In this document: positions 51,330-61,130 of the stretch, piece by piece
Position numbering within the stretch: the first letter of the stretch is position 1
Layout: each line of letters starts with the position of its first letter
From: Sipunculus nudus
Taxonomy: Eukaryota > Annelida > Sipuncula > Golfingiida > Sipunculidae
Assembly: GCA_026874595.1 (NCBI GenBank)
Contig: CM049311.1
Span: forward strand, 70,478,453-70,542,452
DNA length: 64,000 nt
Direction of reading: 5' to 3'
Notes under the pieces: model-generated
What the model saw: the letters and a program-made list of their open reading frames with translations, nothing else
What the model was told of the DNA's origin: nothing
Database searches by the model: none
Made by a program: the position numbers and the translations under genes

Positions 51330-53075
51330 GGTAGAAGTAAAAAAAAAATTTATTTTCAAACAGCACAAGGTGGTAGTAAAGAAGAATTTTATGTTCATAC
51401 AGTACAAGGTGTAAGAAAGAAGAATTTCATGTTCAGACAGTACAAGGTGGAAGAAAAGAAAAATATTATTTAAGACAGTACAAGGTGAAAGTAAGGAAGA
51501 ATTTTATGTTCAAAAAGGACAAGTTGGAAGTAAAGAAGAATTTTATGTTCACCCAGTACAAGTGGAAGAAAAGAAGAATTTTATGTTCAGACAGTACAAG
51601 ATGGAAGAAAAGAAGAATTTTATGTTGAGACAGTATAAGGTGAAAGTAAAGAAGATTTTAATGTTCAGACAGTTCAAGGTGGAAGAAAAGAAAAATTTTA
51701 TGTTCAGACAGCACAAGTTGGAAGTAAAGAAGCGTTTTATGTTCAGACAGTACAAGGTGGAAGTAAAGAAAAATTTAATGTTTAGTTAGTCAGGGTGAAA
51801 GAAAAAAAAAAAAAAGTAAAAAAAAATTTGTTTAGACAGTACAAAGTGAAAGTAAAGAAGAATTTTATATTCTGACAGTTCAAGTTGGAAGTAGAGAAGA
51901 AATTTATTTTCAGACAGTACAAGGTGGAAGTAAAGAAGAATTTAATGTTCAGACAGCACAAGGTGGAATTAAGAAGAATTTTATGTTCACCCAGTACAAG
52001 ATGGAAGTAAAGAAGAATTTATGTTCACCCAGTACAAGATGAAAATTAAGAAGAATTTTATGTTCAGACAGTACATGATGGAAGAAAAGAAGAATTTTAT
52101 GTTCTTACAGTTCAAGTTTGAAGTTGAGAAGAATTTTATTTTCAGACAGTACAAGATGGAAGAACAGAAAAGAAGAATTTAATGTTCTGACAGTTCAAGT
52201 TGGAAGTAGAGAAGTATTTTATTTTAGGACAGTACAAGATGGAAGAAAGGAAAAGAAGAATTTTATGTTCAGACAGTATAAGGTGAAAGTAAAGAAGATT
52301 TTATTATTCTGACAGTTCAAGTTGGAAGCAGAGAAAAATTTTATTTTCAGACAGTACAAGGTGGAAGAAAGGAAAAGAAGAATTTTATGTTCACCCAGTA
52401 CAAGATGGAAGTAAAGAAGAGTTTATGTTCACCCAGTACAAGATGGAAATTAAGAAGAATTTTATGTTCAGACAGTACATGATGGAAGAAAAGAAGAATT
52501 TTATGTTCTTACAGTTCAAGTTTGAAGTTGAGAAGAATTTAATTTCAGACAGTACAAGATGGAAGAACAGAAAAGAAGAATTTAATGTTCTGACAGTTCA
52601 AGTTGGAAGTAGAGAAGTATTTTATTTTAGGACAGTACAAGATGGAAGAAAGGAAAAGAAGAATTTTATGTTCAGACAGTATAAGGTGAAAGTAAAGAAG
52701 ATTTTATTATTCTGACAGTTCAAGTTGGAAGCAGAGAAAAATTTTATTTTTAGACAGTACAAGGTGGAAGAAAGGAAAAGAAAAATTTTATGTTCAGACA
52801 GTACAAGGTGGAAGTAAAGAAGAATTTTATGTTCAGACAGTACAAGGTGGAAGTAAAGAAGAATTTAATGTTCAGACAGTACAAGGTGGAAGTAAAGAAG
52901 AATTTAATGTTCAGACAGTACAAGGTGGAAGGAAAAAAGAATGTTTAGTTCAGACAGTACACGGTGAGAGTTAAGATGTTTTTTTTATTCTGACAGTTCA
53001 AGTTGGAAGTAAAGAAGAATTTTATGTTAGAAAGTACATGATAGGAGTGAACAAGAAATTAATGTTCAGACAGTA
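51330..53075. repeat. 39-bp minisatellite with a 403-bp higher-order duplication
   Basis: GTACAAGGTGGAAGTAAAG plus AAGAATTTTATGTTCAGACA recurs roughly every 39 bp (range about 35-45) for 1.7 kb, some 40 or more units. About 51985-52387 is repeated nearly identically at about 52388-52790, giving a second-level period near 403 bp. As 39 bp is 13 codons, frames spelling KNFMFRQYKVEVK-like repeats stay open locally, but they are broken many times by unit-length changes. The array is not interpreted as coding. Confidence 0.95.
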
Positions 53076-53656
53076 CATGCATTTACAGAGGTATAAGCAC
53101 AAAGTTAAAAGCAGTTCCCTATTACCACCTGGTGCCATTAATACTAACACTTATACGCCCATAACGGAGATTAGAAGATTCCCTCACGGCTCGCTAAATG
53201 TCCTGGTTCACAAGACTAGGTGACAGTGACACCAATGGACCAACCACAGCATACCAAGTCAAAATGACGATTAGCACTTGGCCCCACTGGGAGGTGGTTT
53301 TGTACAATGTATGAATGTCTTCACAATCTTATTTTCTTTCAGGTATGGCTATAGAAGATCTTTGTAAACATCCCAAAGGAATCCTTTGTGACATCTTTTA
53401 CCATGCTTATTGAATGCTCCAGTTCCTGTTTATTTCTCACATAACTGAAAAACACATTTGAAGCCCATTGAGACATATTGCTAATTGGTAAAAGCAAAAC
53501 TGGAACAATTTTAAATAGAAGAGAATGAAAAATAATGACTGAATATAGTTCACTTTGTTTCACATTTTTTCTGTTACTTTTGTGTGAAATTGGAAAATAA
53601 CCAAGATGTAAGTTGAGAGGCTTGAAATTCTTGATTTCAGAAACTCACTCTCATAT
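53076..53656. other. Short spacer
   Basis: No gene or repeat family is recognised. Confidence 0.5.
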
Positions 53657-53660
53657 ATAT

Positions 53661-53695
<35 letters not shown>

Positions 53696-53705
53696 CACAC
53701 ACACA
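53657..53705. repeat. (TA)n(CA)n microsatellite
   Basis: A short ATATAT run is followed by about 22 CA dinucleotides with one AA interruption. Confidence 0.9.
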
Positions 53706-54230
53706 CCAGAACCTACATGCCATGAGGGGACACCGGGATGAGCGACACCTTCAATGTATTGACACTAAGCCAATGTCCCGTATCCCCACCCATTTCCCAT
53801 TAAAATTGACCTGTCATGAGCGGACACCTGCTAAACCCAGACAGCTACAGTCCTGTCATCATTTCAATGTTGAGATAAAACTCTGATGTGGATAATTGAT
53901 ATCAATCAAATATTGAGTTTGAGGTGTCTGGATTTGAATGATTTCCCGTGAACCATACATAAGGGACATGAGATTTTTGACAGACATAAATTTACGCTTC
54001 AGCGCCGTGGATAGAATGTTGCATTAATTTAATTGTTCATTAAAAATTGAAATTAATGCAATATCTTAATGACACCCTTATCTTTCATTCCAAATATTCT
54101 CCTGTCATGCAAGTTTGCCTAGACCAGAGGTTTGTGGGACTACTTTTATTTAATTATTCAGAAACAAATATTTATTCATTCAGAAAGAATATGTCATGAA
54201 GAAATATTATAGATATATTTTATTGAATAA
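53706..54230. other. Spacer with possible DNA-transposon end
   Basis: Just right of the CA microsatellite, CAGAACCTACATGCCATGAG followed by GGACACC, and later GAGCGGACACCTGC, resemble subterminal sequence of pogo/Tigger-like elements (GCGGACACC blocks). No matching inverted end was found. A 12-bp inverted repeat (TTGCATTAATTT) lies at 54019-54061. Confidence 0.3.
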
Positions 54231-54328
54231 AAATTTGTTTTTAAAAGTTATTTTAGTTGAAAGTAACTATTTCTATAAAAAATTTGTTTTTAAAAGTTAT
54301 TTTAGTTGAAAGTAACTATTTCTATAAA
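54231..54328. repeat. Two-copy 49-bp direct duplication
   Basis: AAATTTGTTTTTAAAAGTTA begins at 54231 and 54280, both copies running through TTGAAAGTAACTATTTC. The copies look identical. Confidence 0.9.
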
Positions 54329-54354
54329 ATTGTACTCATGATCCACCATTATTG

Positions 54355-54654
54355 TATCCGCCAAAACAGAGTTTTGCGGATATTATGTATTCAGTTGGAC
54401 GCCACTGCCGCCGCCGCATAGGTGTCCGGAAAACTCCTCCGTAACCGCTAGGCGGAATTTTAAGAAACCGGGGATTATGTTCGGGTCACATGTGATCTGC
54501 TGCGCCCCAATTTCGTTTTGACCTCTGACCTTTCCTCTGCATCCATCTGTGCATCTGTTATGACACATTAACCCACATATCTCGGAAACCGTTTGACTGA
54601 TCCGGAAAAAAATTTTGCACAAATGTAGCCCTTGGCTAGCTTTACAATATACAT
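54355..54654 (-). repeat. Inverted module next to B3
   Basis: ATCCGC and GCGGAT enclose an A/T-rich loop at 54357-54381, a terminal-type hairpin. The sequence 54490-54655 is the reverse complement, with divergence, of 56540-56715 inside B3: shared blocks include CACATGTGA, GACCTCTGACCTTTCCTC, ACCGTTTGACTGATC and TTTTGCACAAATG. It may be the end of a third related element family, inserted next to or swapped into B3. Confidence 0.6.
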
Positions 54655-54939
54655 AAACAAGGCCTACAGGCCTAATGCGAACCTGTGCAAAGTTTGGGAG
54701 TATGAATGGAGGTTTATTTTTAAAATTTAATATTGATCCTTTTATGTCCTGCATATCTACCTTAGTCATTATGATTTCAGCAAAATGGACATTTCGGACC
54801 TGCAAGTTTCAGACTAGGACATTTTAAAACTAGTATATGGGTAGTCGACAAGCGACTATGTGTATCCGCAGAAATCAGAGTTGGACGGGTGAAGTGAGGC
54901 ATGGATTAAGTGGCAAAGGGAATAGAGTGAGGTGTGTTG

Positions 54940-56560
54940 CATATTAGCATGGATGTCTGCAGCGTAAACATGAATGTAGGTGGTGCCACCTGTCATAAAA
55001 TCGAGAAAATTGTCCAGGATATATAAACCTGCAAAATTTCAGGTGGATAAGTCAAACCAAAGCTGAGATATGAGTGATTTTATCCCAAGGCAGATGAACA
55101 TATGGACGGTGTTCATAAGTGGTTGCAGGTGGCGCCACCAGTTTTGCTTATGATGAAGAGCTATGTCAGATCTATACACATGCAAAATTTTGGCCCAATC
55201 GGTCAAACGATTCCCAAGATTTGAGCTTGGATGTCTGCAGAGTAAACGTGAATATAGGTGGTGCCACCTGTCATAAAATCGAGAAGGCTGTCCAGGATGT
55301 GTAAACCTGCTAAATTTCAGGTGGATAAATCAAACCACTGCTGAGATATGAGTGATTTTATCCCAAGGCAGATGAACAGATAGGTGCTGTGCAAAAATGG
55401 TTGCAGGTGGCGCCACCAGTTTTGCCTATGATGAACAGCTATATGAGATCTATACACATGCTAAATTTTGGCCTAATCGGTCAAACAGTTCCCGAGATAT
55501 GAGCTTGGATGTCTGCAGAGTAAACATGAATATAGGTGGTGCCACCTGTCATAAAATCGAGAAGGCTGTCAAGGATGTCTAAACCTGCTAAATTTCAGGT
55601 GGATAAGTCAAACCACTTCTGAGATCTGAGTGATTTTATCCCAAGGCAGATGAACAGATAGGTGCTGTGCAAAAATGTTTGCAGGTTGCGCTACCAGTTT
55701 TGCCTATGATGAAGAGCTATGCGAGATCTATACACATGCAAAATTTTTGCCCAATCGGTCAAACGGTTCCCGAGATATGAGCTTGGATGTCTGCAAAGTA
55801 AACATGAATATAGGTGGCGCCACCTGTCATAAAATGGAGAAAGCTGTCCAGGATGTATAAACCTGCTAAATTTCAGGTGGACAAGTCAAACCACTTCTGA
55901 GATATGAGTGATTTTATCCCAAGGCAGATGAACAGATAGGTGCTGTGCAAAAATGGTTGCAGGTGGCGCCACCAGTTTTGCCTATGATGAAGAGCTATGT
56001 GAGATCTATACACATGCAAAATTTTGGCCCAATCGGTCAAACGGTTCCCGAGATATGAGCTTGGATGTCTGCAGAGTAAACCTAAATGTAGGTGGCGCCA
56101 CCTTTCATAGATCGAGAAAGCTGTTCAGGATGTATAAACCTGCAAAATTCAGGCTGATAAGTCAAACCAATGCTGAGATAGGAGTGATTTTATCCCAAGG
56201 CAGAGGAACAGATGGACGCTGTGCATAGGTGGTTGCAGGTGGCACCACCAGTTTTGCCTATGATGAAATGCTATGTGAGATCTATACACATGCAAAATTT
56301 TTGCCCAATTGGTCAAACAGTTCCCGAGATATGAGCTTGGATGTCTGCAGAGTAAACATGAACGTAGGTGGCGCCACCTGTCATAAAATCGAGAGAGCTG
56401 TCCAGGATGTATAAACCTGCAAAATTTCAGGTGGATAAGTCAAACCACTGCTGAGATATGAGTGATATTATCCCAAGGCAGATGAACAGATGGATGCTGT
56501 GCAAAAATGGTTGCAGGTGGCGCCACCATTTTTAGTGTATGTTATAAAGCTATCAAAGGG
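54940..56560. repeat. 278-bp tandem array (about 5.8 units) inside B3
   Basis: The marker ATGGTTGCAGGTGGCGCCAC recurs at 55119, 55397, 55675, 55953, 56229 and 56507, i.e. at 278, 278, 278, 276 and 278 bp. Each unit holds the palindrome GGTGGCGCCACC (or a one-base variant) twice, about 135 bp apart, in the contexts CAGGTGGCGCCACCAG and TAGGTGGTGCCACCTG. Each unit also has a 61-codon open frame ending in a stop at the same place. The period is not divisible by three, so the frames cannot be joined. Confidence 0.95.
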
Positions 56561-56794
56561 CCACATTTGTGCAAAATTTTTAGCCTGATCAGTCAAACGG
56601 TTCCCAAGATATGCGGGTTTATGTGTGGAAACAGACGCACAAATGGACGCTGGGCAGCGAGGAAAGGTCAGAGGTCAAAAATGACGGCGCAGCAGTTCAC
56701 ATGTGACCTGATGATAAACCCAATTCTATTTAAATGCAAACCAAGTTTTTTCAAACAGCTGAAAGATATAATTCCAATAATCTGGGAATTCTGC

Positions 56795-56859
56795 ATCTAA
56801 ACATTGTGTCTAGACGTCTAGACACTGTGTCTAGACGTCTAGACACATCGTCTAGACAC
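56795..56859. repeat. Palindromic TCTAGACGTCTAGA tract in B3
   Basis: Overlapping palindromes of TCTAGACGTCTAGA with ACTGTGT linkers. It matches the tract at 3953-4017. Confidence 0.8.
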
Positions 56860-57665
56860 TCCCCCAGAGCCAGGTCAGTTGCCATGGTGATGTCTGGACC
56901 CCACCTGTTTGTACTGAGTGACCTCTTGACATGGCTGCTGAAACTCAAATCTGTTTTCAAATACAGAAAGCCTTTTTTAATTGGCTACAATGTTTTTTTT
57001 AAAACTGTATTCACCCAATCTATTCTTATAAAACTGGCAGGACCCTACCATAGAATAATTCTTGTAAAGTTTAAACCAATCAGCTTTACAGTTTCATCAT
57101 AAATCAGTGTATAAGCTAGAAGAGTTTAAAATTACATTTTCGCTTGTAAAAAACACATAAACGTAGGTGGCGCCACTAATACCTCAAAATCAGATATGAC
57201 ATAAGTGACAAACATTGGTATAAAATTTGGTGATTATAGCTCTAGCCATTTCTGTGATATTAATTTAAGTGTGCTTTTTTGGACAGATGACCAAGTTCAA
57301 CCTCCTGTAACTCGGCCAAAAATCTCCAAACTGGAACCATTCGAAAAAACTTGAGAAAGATTGTTCCAGGGATCATTTCTGTGAAATATTGGACAATTTG
57401 GCTGGACAGTTTCAGAGAAGAAGATTTTTTTAAGGTTTTTAAGCTTTTTTCTCTATAAAATCTAAATTAATGCAGATACCCAATAATAAGCTCCAGGGCA
57501 CCAAGTTTCACATGTGACTAATTCTTACATTTAATTTGGAGCAGCTAGCTCTGACGGTTTCTGAATTACAGCCATGGATGGCAGAAAGCCAGCCCTGGAC
57601 GGCAGACGGCTGATGATGTACGGACGACGCTGAGCCATCGCATAAGCTCACAGGTTCGCTAAAAA

Positions 57666-57905
57666 TGGTGGCACCACCTGCAACCATTTTTGCACAGTGT
57701 CCATCTGTTCATCTGCCTTGGGATAAAATCACTCATATCTCTACATTGGTTGGACTTATCCACTTGAAATTTTGCATGTGTATACATCCTGGACAGCTTT
57801 CTTGGTTTTATGATAGGTGGTGCCACCTACATTCACGTTTACGCTGCAGACATCCAAGCTCATGTCTCGGGAACCGTTTGACCGATTGGGCCAAAATTTT
57901 GCATG
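57666..57905 (-). repeat. Inverted 278-bp-unit fragment abutting B3
   Basis: Immediately after the B3 right border, about 240 bp read as the reverse complement of the 278-bp unit: GGTGGCACCACCTGCAACCA is followed by the CATCTGTTCATCTGCCTTGG block and, further on, ATAGGTGGTGCCACCTACAT. The fragment ends in a (TA)n microsatellite at about 57906-57924. Confidence 0.85.
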
Positions 57906-57924
57906 TGTATATATATATATATAT
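57906..57924. repeat. (TA)n microsatellite
   Basis: A short TA run at the junction between the inverted unit and flanking DNA. Confidence 0.85.
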
Positions 57925-58026
57925 AGGCAAATTAATGACTACCTTGCATGTTAAAAAGATTTATGAATATGAAATTGCATTGTGCAAATACCCAGGGAAT
58001 CTCCTTAGTTTTTAGGAAGATAAAAA

Positions 58027-58238
58027 AAACAAGGGACCAATGGGTCACTGTGCTCAGCTGACGTTGACCTTGAAGGTAAAAATCTAAAATAATATCAAAT
58101 GGAGATAAAGTGTAAGAGGAAGAGGTAATAAAGGCCATGGTTGGTTTATATGATTGGTTTGTATTGATGAACAAGAAATTGTTGCAAATAATATTTTGTG
58201 ACCTGACCATGTGATGACTTATAGTCAGCTGAGCTTAT
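58027..58238. mobile_element. Family A miniature, copy A6 (about 212 bp)
   Basis: The left border AAACAAGG at 58027 is followed by GACCAATGGGTC, a one-mismatch palindrome, and GCTCAGCTGAC at 58052-58062. The right end has GTCAGCTGAGC at 58224-58234, the exact reverse complement of that 11-mer, preceded by GATGACTTATA as in full family A copies. The interior of about 160 bp is unlike the larger copies. This is the clearest demonstration that both ends are required and sufficient to define the element. Confidence 0.85.
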
Positions 58239-61130
58239 TAATAAGATAAAAATAGAATTCTCACAAGACAATAATAATGTATTGCCAGTGAAGGAACATT
58301 ATTTCTGCATTCAAGAACTTTGAAATATTACTTGATCCCCTGAGTAAAACACTCCTTTCAATGTAAAATAAAAATGGAGGGTTTTTCTAGCAGGGCACTG
58401 CAGTTATTAGAGCAGGTGCATGAAAAGTCCACAAGGTCTACAAATCAAAGGAGATTTGCCCAGCTAACAAGACAATACATTTGACTAAACAAATTTCTTG
58501 AGAAAGTCTGGGCATCCAACTTCAAACAGACTTCTAGTGAGTCAATGAGCTTTCAAAGATGACTGTTATTGAATTAGCCTTTACTACTCAAGCTGCAAAG
58601 CACTGTGAAACCTGACGAGAAAACCCAATAAAATCCACTTAGGTACATATAAACCTAATTTGTGCCAGTTAAAGCAGATTTATATTTATCTTACCTCATC
58701 ATGCCTCAGGAAAACCTGGCTGATGCGACAATTTAAAAAACAACAGCGGGAAAATGGTAGTCATGAAAATTTAAAAGCCAACTGCAAAGTTAGATTTATT
58801 GTTATTTTATGATAATTAGCTGTGAAAGTGTTTTTAACAACCAATATACTCTGGTACTAAAATAGGAACATATTATAACATGGCTGAAAACTAAAGCCTG
58901 GTTTGCACTGTCATACATAATAGATCTGACATTTTTAATCTAGTTGCTTTTATCAGACAGCAGTTATTCCTATAAAAAGATGTAACCCATTTAGAATATA
59001 CCACAGTATATTACTATTAAATAAAATATTTTAACTCAATGTGTATCCCCCAGTGACTTTCCAATGCATGTTAACAAGCAAATTCGTGGAATCCAAGTTC
59101 CCTGCTTCCGCCTCTTGTTATGTTAGCTTCCTGTGATTATCATGTTTTAGTTTTTATTTTCCCCTGAAGATGTCTCCACATGTCATAGTGGCTATGTTTT
59201 ATTTCTCATTGTCCCCTGAAGATATCACCACGTGTCATAATCTTAGTTGTAAATTGGGAACAGAAGGGGAAATTTTTGTTTTGGAGCTGGTGATAATAAA
59301 TTTTCAGACAGACATTTCACAACCTATCCCAACTAAGGTATGCATGAGAGCAATCACTGACCAAAATCTGAATGAAATCTGATAATATTTAGGAAAGTTA
59401 TTGCATGGAAACTAAAACCTGATGGACAGACAAACCCAAAGAAACAAGGGACAATTAAGCAAAGATTGAAAAGTCTTAGAGGTTTGATAAGATAATTTCA
59501 CGTTCCATTAAGAAAGTTTTATCCTAGACACAATTAACCCCAAAACTTTTTTCAGGTAATTTCTATCATTTATAATATATGAATATGACCTGAAAATGAA
59601 TAAAAAATTGATCAATACTTTATCATAAGAAAGTGCACTGTGCCATTTTTAAAATGATAAATACTTTATGGGGTATCTTATGAATATAAAACATCTCTTG
59701 GGATGAATTTGAAAGTAAGGAGTAATTGGTATAGATGCTGGCTTAAACAAATGGAATTTATTCTCCGACAACAGTTCTCATATCTTCAGATTCATGCAGT
59801 GATATTCCATTTGACATGTTATTAAATTTGACTGCCTGACCATTACAAATCTGATGTATCTGGCAGAAACACCTGATCAGGATACTAAAATGGACTCTTG
59901 TTTATCTGAACCAGTGTTCCAAGTGTCCCAGTCAATAATCCATGATGTCAAAATGATCTTTGAGGAAACAACATTTTCAAAAGAATTGAGTCTAAAACCA
60001 CAAAGTGTTACACATCTATAGAAAAATTGGATTTTTTTTTTAACAAAATGGGGTTTTCCATTGGTTTGAAAAGGAAGCAGCCTCTATATTAGCACCATTT
60101 TGTCTCTCTGGCATAAGAGAGAGTCTCAATAGGCTCAATAAGGATATAAATATTTTAGTTAATTCTGCGATGCCTCATGGCCTATAGATACAATGTCACA
60201 TAAAATAAACAAGTTTGATACTTAGACCTGTTTGTGTCACTATTTTCTACCAACACCTGAAAGGTTTGCAAAAAATATAATGATTTAACTCAGCATATTG
60301 GTTTATTCCCCTGCACATGTATTGCAACACTGACAGCACACAAGCATGTGTTGCATGGGTTACTTGGACGATAGTCAATTGGTACCGTGCAAATGGCATG
60401 ACTAGATAACATAAAGATGAGGTTTGCACAAGATTTGGTTCCTAAGGTAAGGTTAGGCATGTATTCTGTTGTGATATTTATCCCTGTTAGGTTAACAGTA
60501 GGATTACAAGCTGTTTACAATGATATTGATGCATAAGGATGAATTTCTGTTGCAGTACCATTTTCCTTTATGACTTTTGTCACTACTCTCATGTAGGCCT
60601 ACCTCTGTATGTAATCTTTGTAAATATATCTTTTTATACATAAAATTTAACTTAATATTTAACATTTTTGCCTTCCAGTGAAACTGTGCTTCTGTTTGTA
60701 ATAAAGGGACATAATCAGGAGCAATATTATATCTATTCTTTCACACTATCAGTTCAGTTTTGCTTTATACAAAAGTATCTCACCAAAACCAACCCAGCAA
60801 CCAACCTCAGTACCTCGCATACTGCTGTTTAACACCTTGTTATGGCTCTGCGTGTTTGTAAACACAGTCCACATGTGTATTTTTACCATAACAAGACTGC
60901 GTGTCTGGAGGTTTGATTGTGAGCTGCAAAACGCGGTGTTTCAGCCAACAGGAACATGTATGGGCCAATTGCGCTAAATCTGTACATGACAGTGTCTGAG
61001 GTTAAAGAAAGAAAAATAAGGCAGTTACTAATTAAGAATATCAAAGATGATGCAGACACTAACATCAATCACTTTTTAGTGTGATAGAAAAGATGTTTCT
61101 ATCCACTTGCAGCAAATTATGGGCAAATTT
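58239..61130. other. Non-coding spacer
   Basis: A 52-bp direct repeat with the marker CCCCTGAAGAT occurs at about 59161 and 59213, each time followed by a C-rich CCAC(A/G)TGTCATA block. No gene is recognised. Confidence 0.5.

Larger units (their letters stand above)
54655..57665. mobile_element. Family B repeat, copy B3
   Basis: The left border AAACAAGG at 54655 is followed by AGGCCTACAGGCCT and GCGAACCTGTG at 54677-54687. The right border CACAGGTTCGC at 57649-57659 is followed by TAAAAA. The body contains nearly six 278-bp tandem units, a palindromic TCTAGACGTC tract and the terminal module also found at 4330-4799 and in B2. It is the longest and best-preserved family B copy. No Rep or helicase coding sequence is present, so it is non-autonomous. 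Confidence 0.88.

Noticed and set aside
51187-53223. Several frames rich in KKNFMFRQYK repeats
   Set aside because: They are readings of the 39-bp minisatellite, interrupted and shifted by unit-length changes.
54383-54805. 140-codon minus-strand frame
   Set aside because: It crosses the border between an inverted module and the family B left end, so it is a chance frame through two repeats.
55119-56414. Five nearly identical 61-codon frames in a row
   Set aside because: They reflect conservation of the 278-bp unit. The period is not divisible by three, each frame ends in a stop, and the sequence sits inside a non-coding mobile element.
56734-57102. 122-codon frame with SRRLDT repeats
   Set aside because: The repeats come from the TCTAGACGTC palindromic tract; the same tract is open on the other strand.
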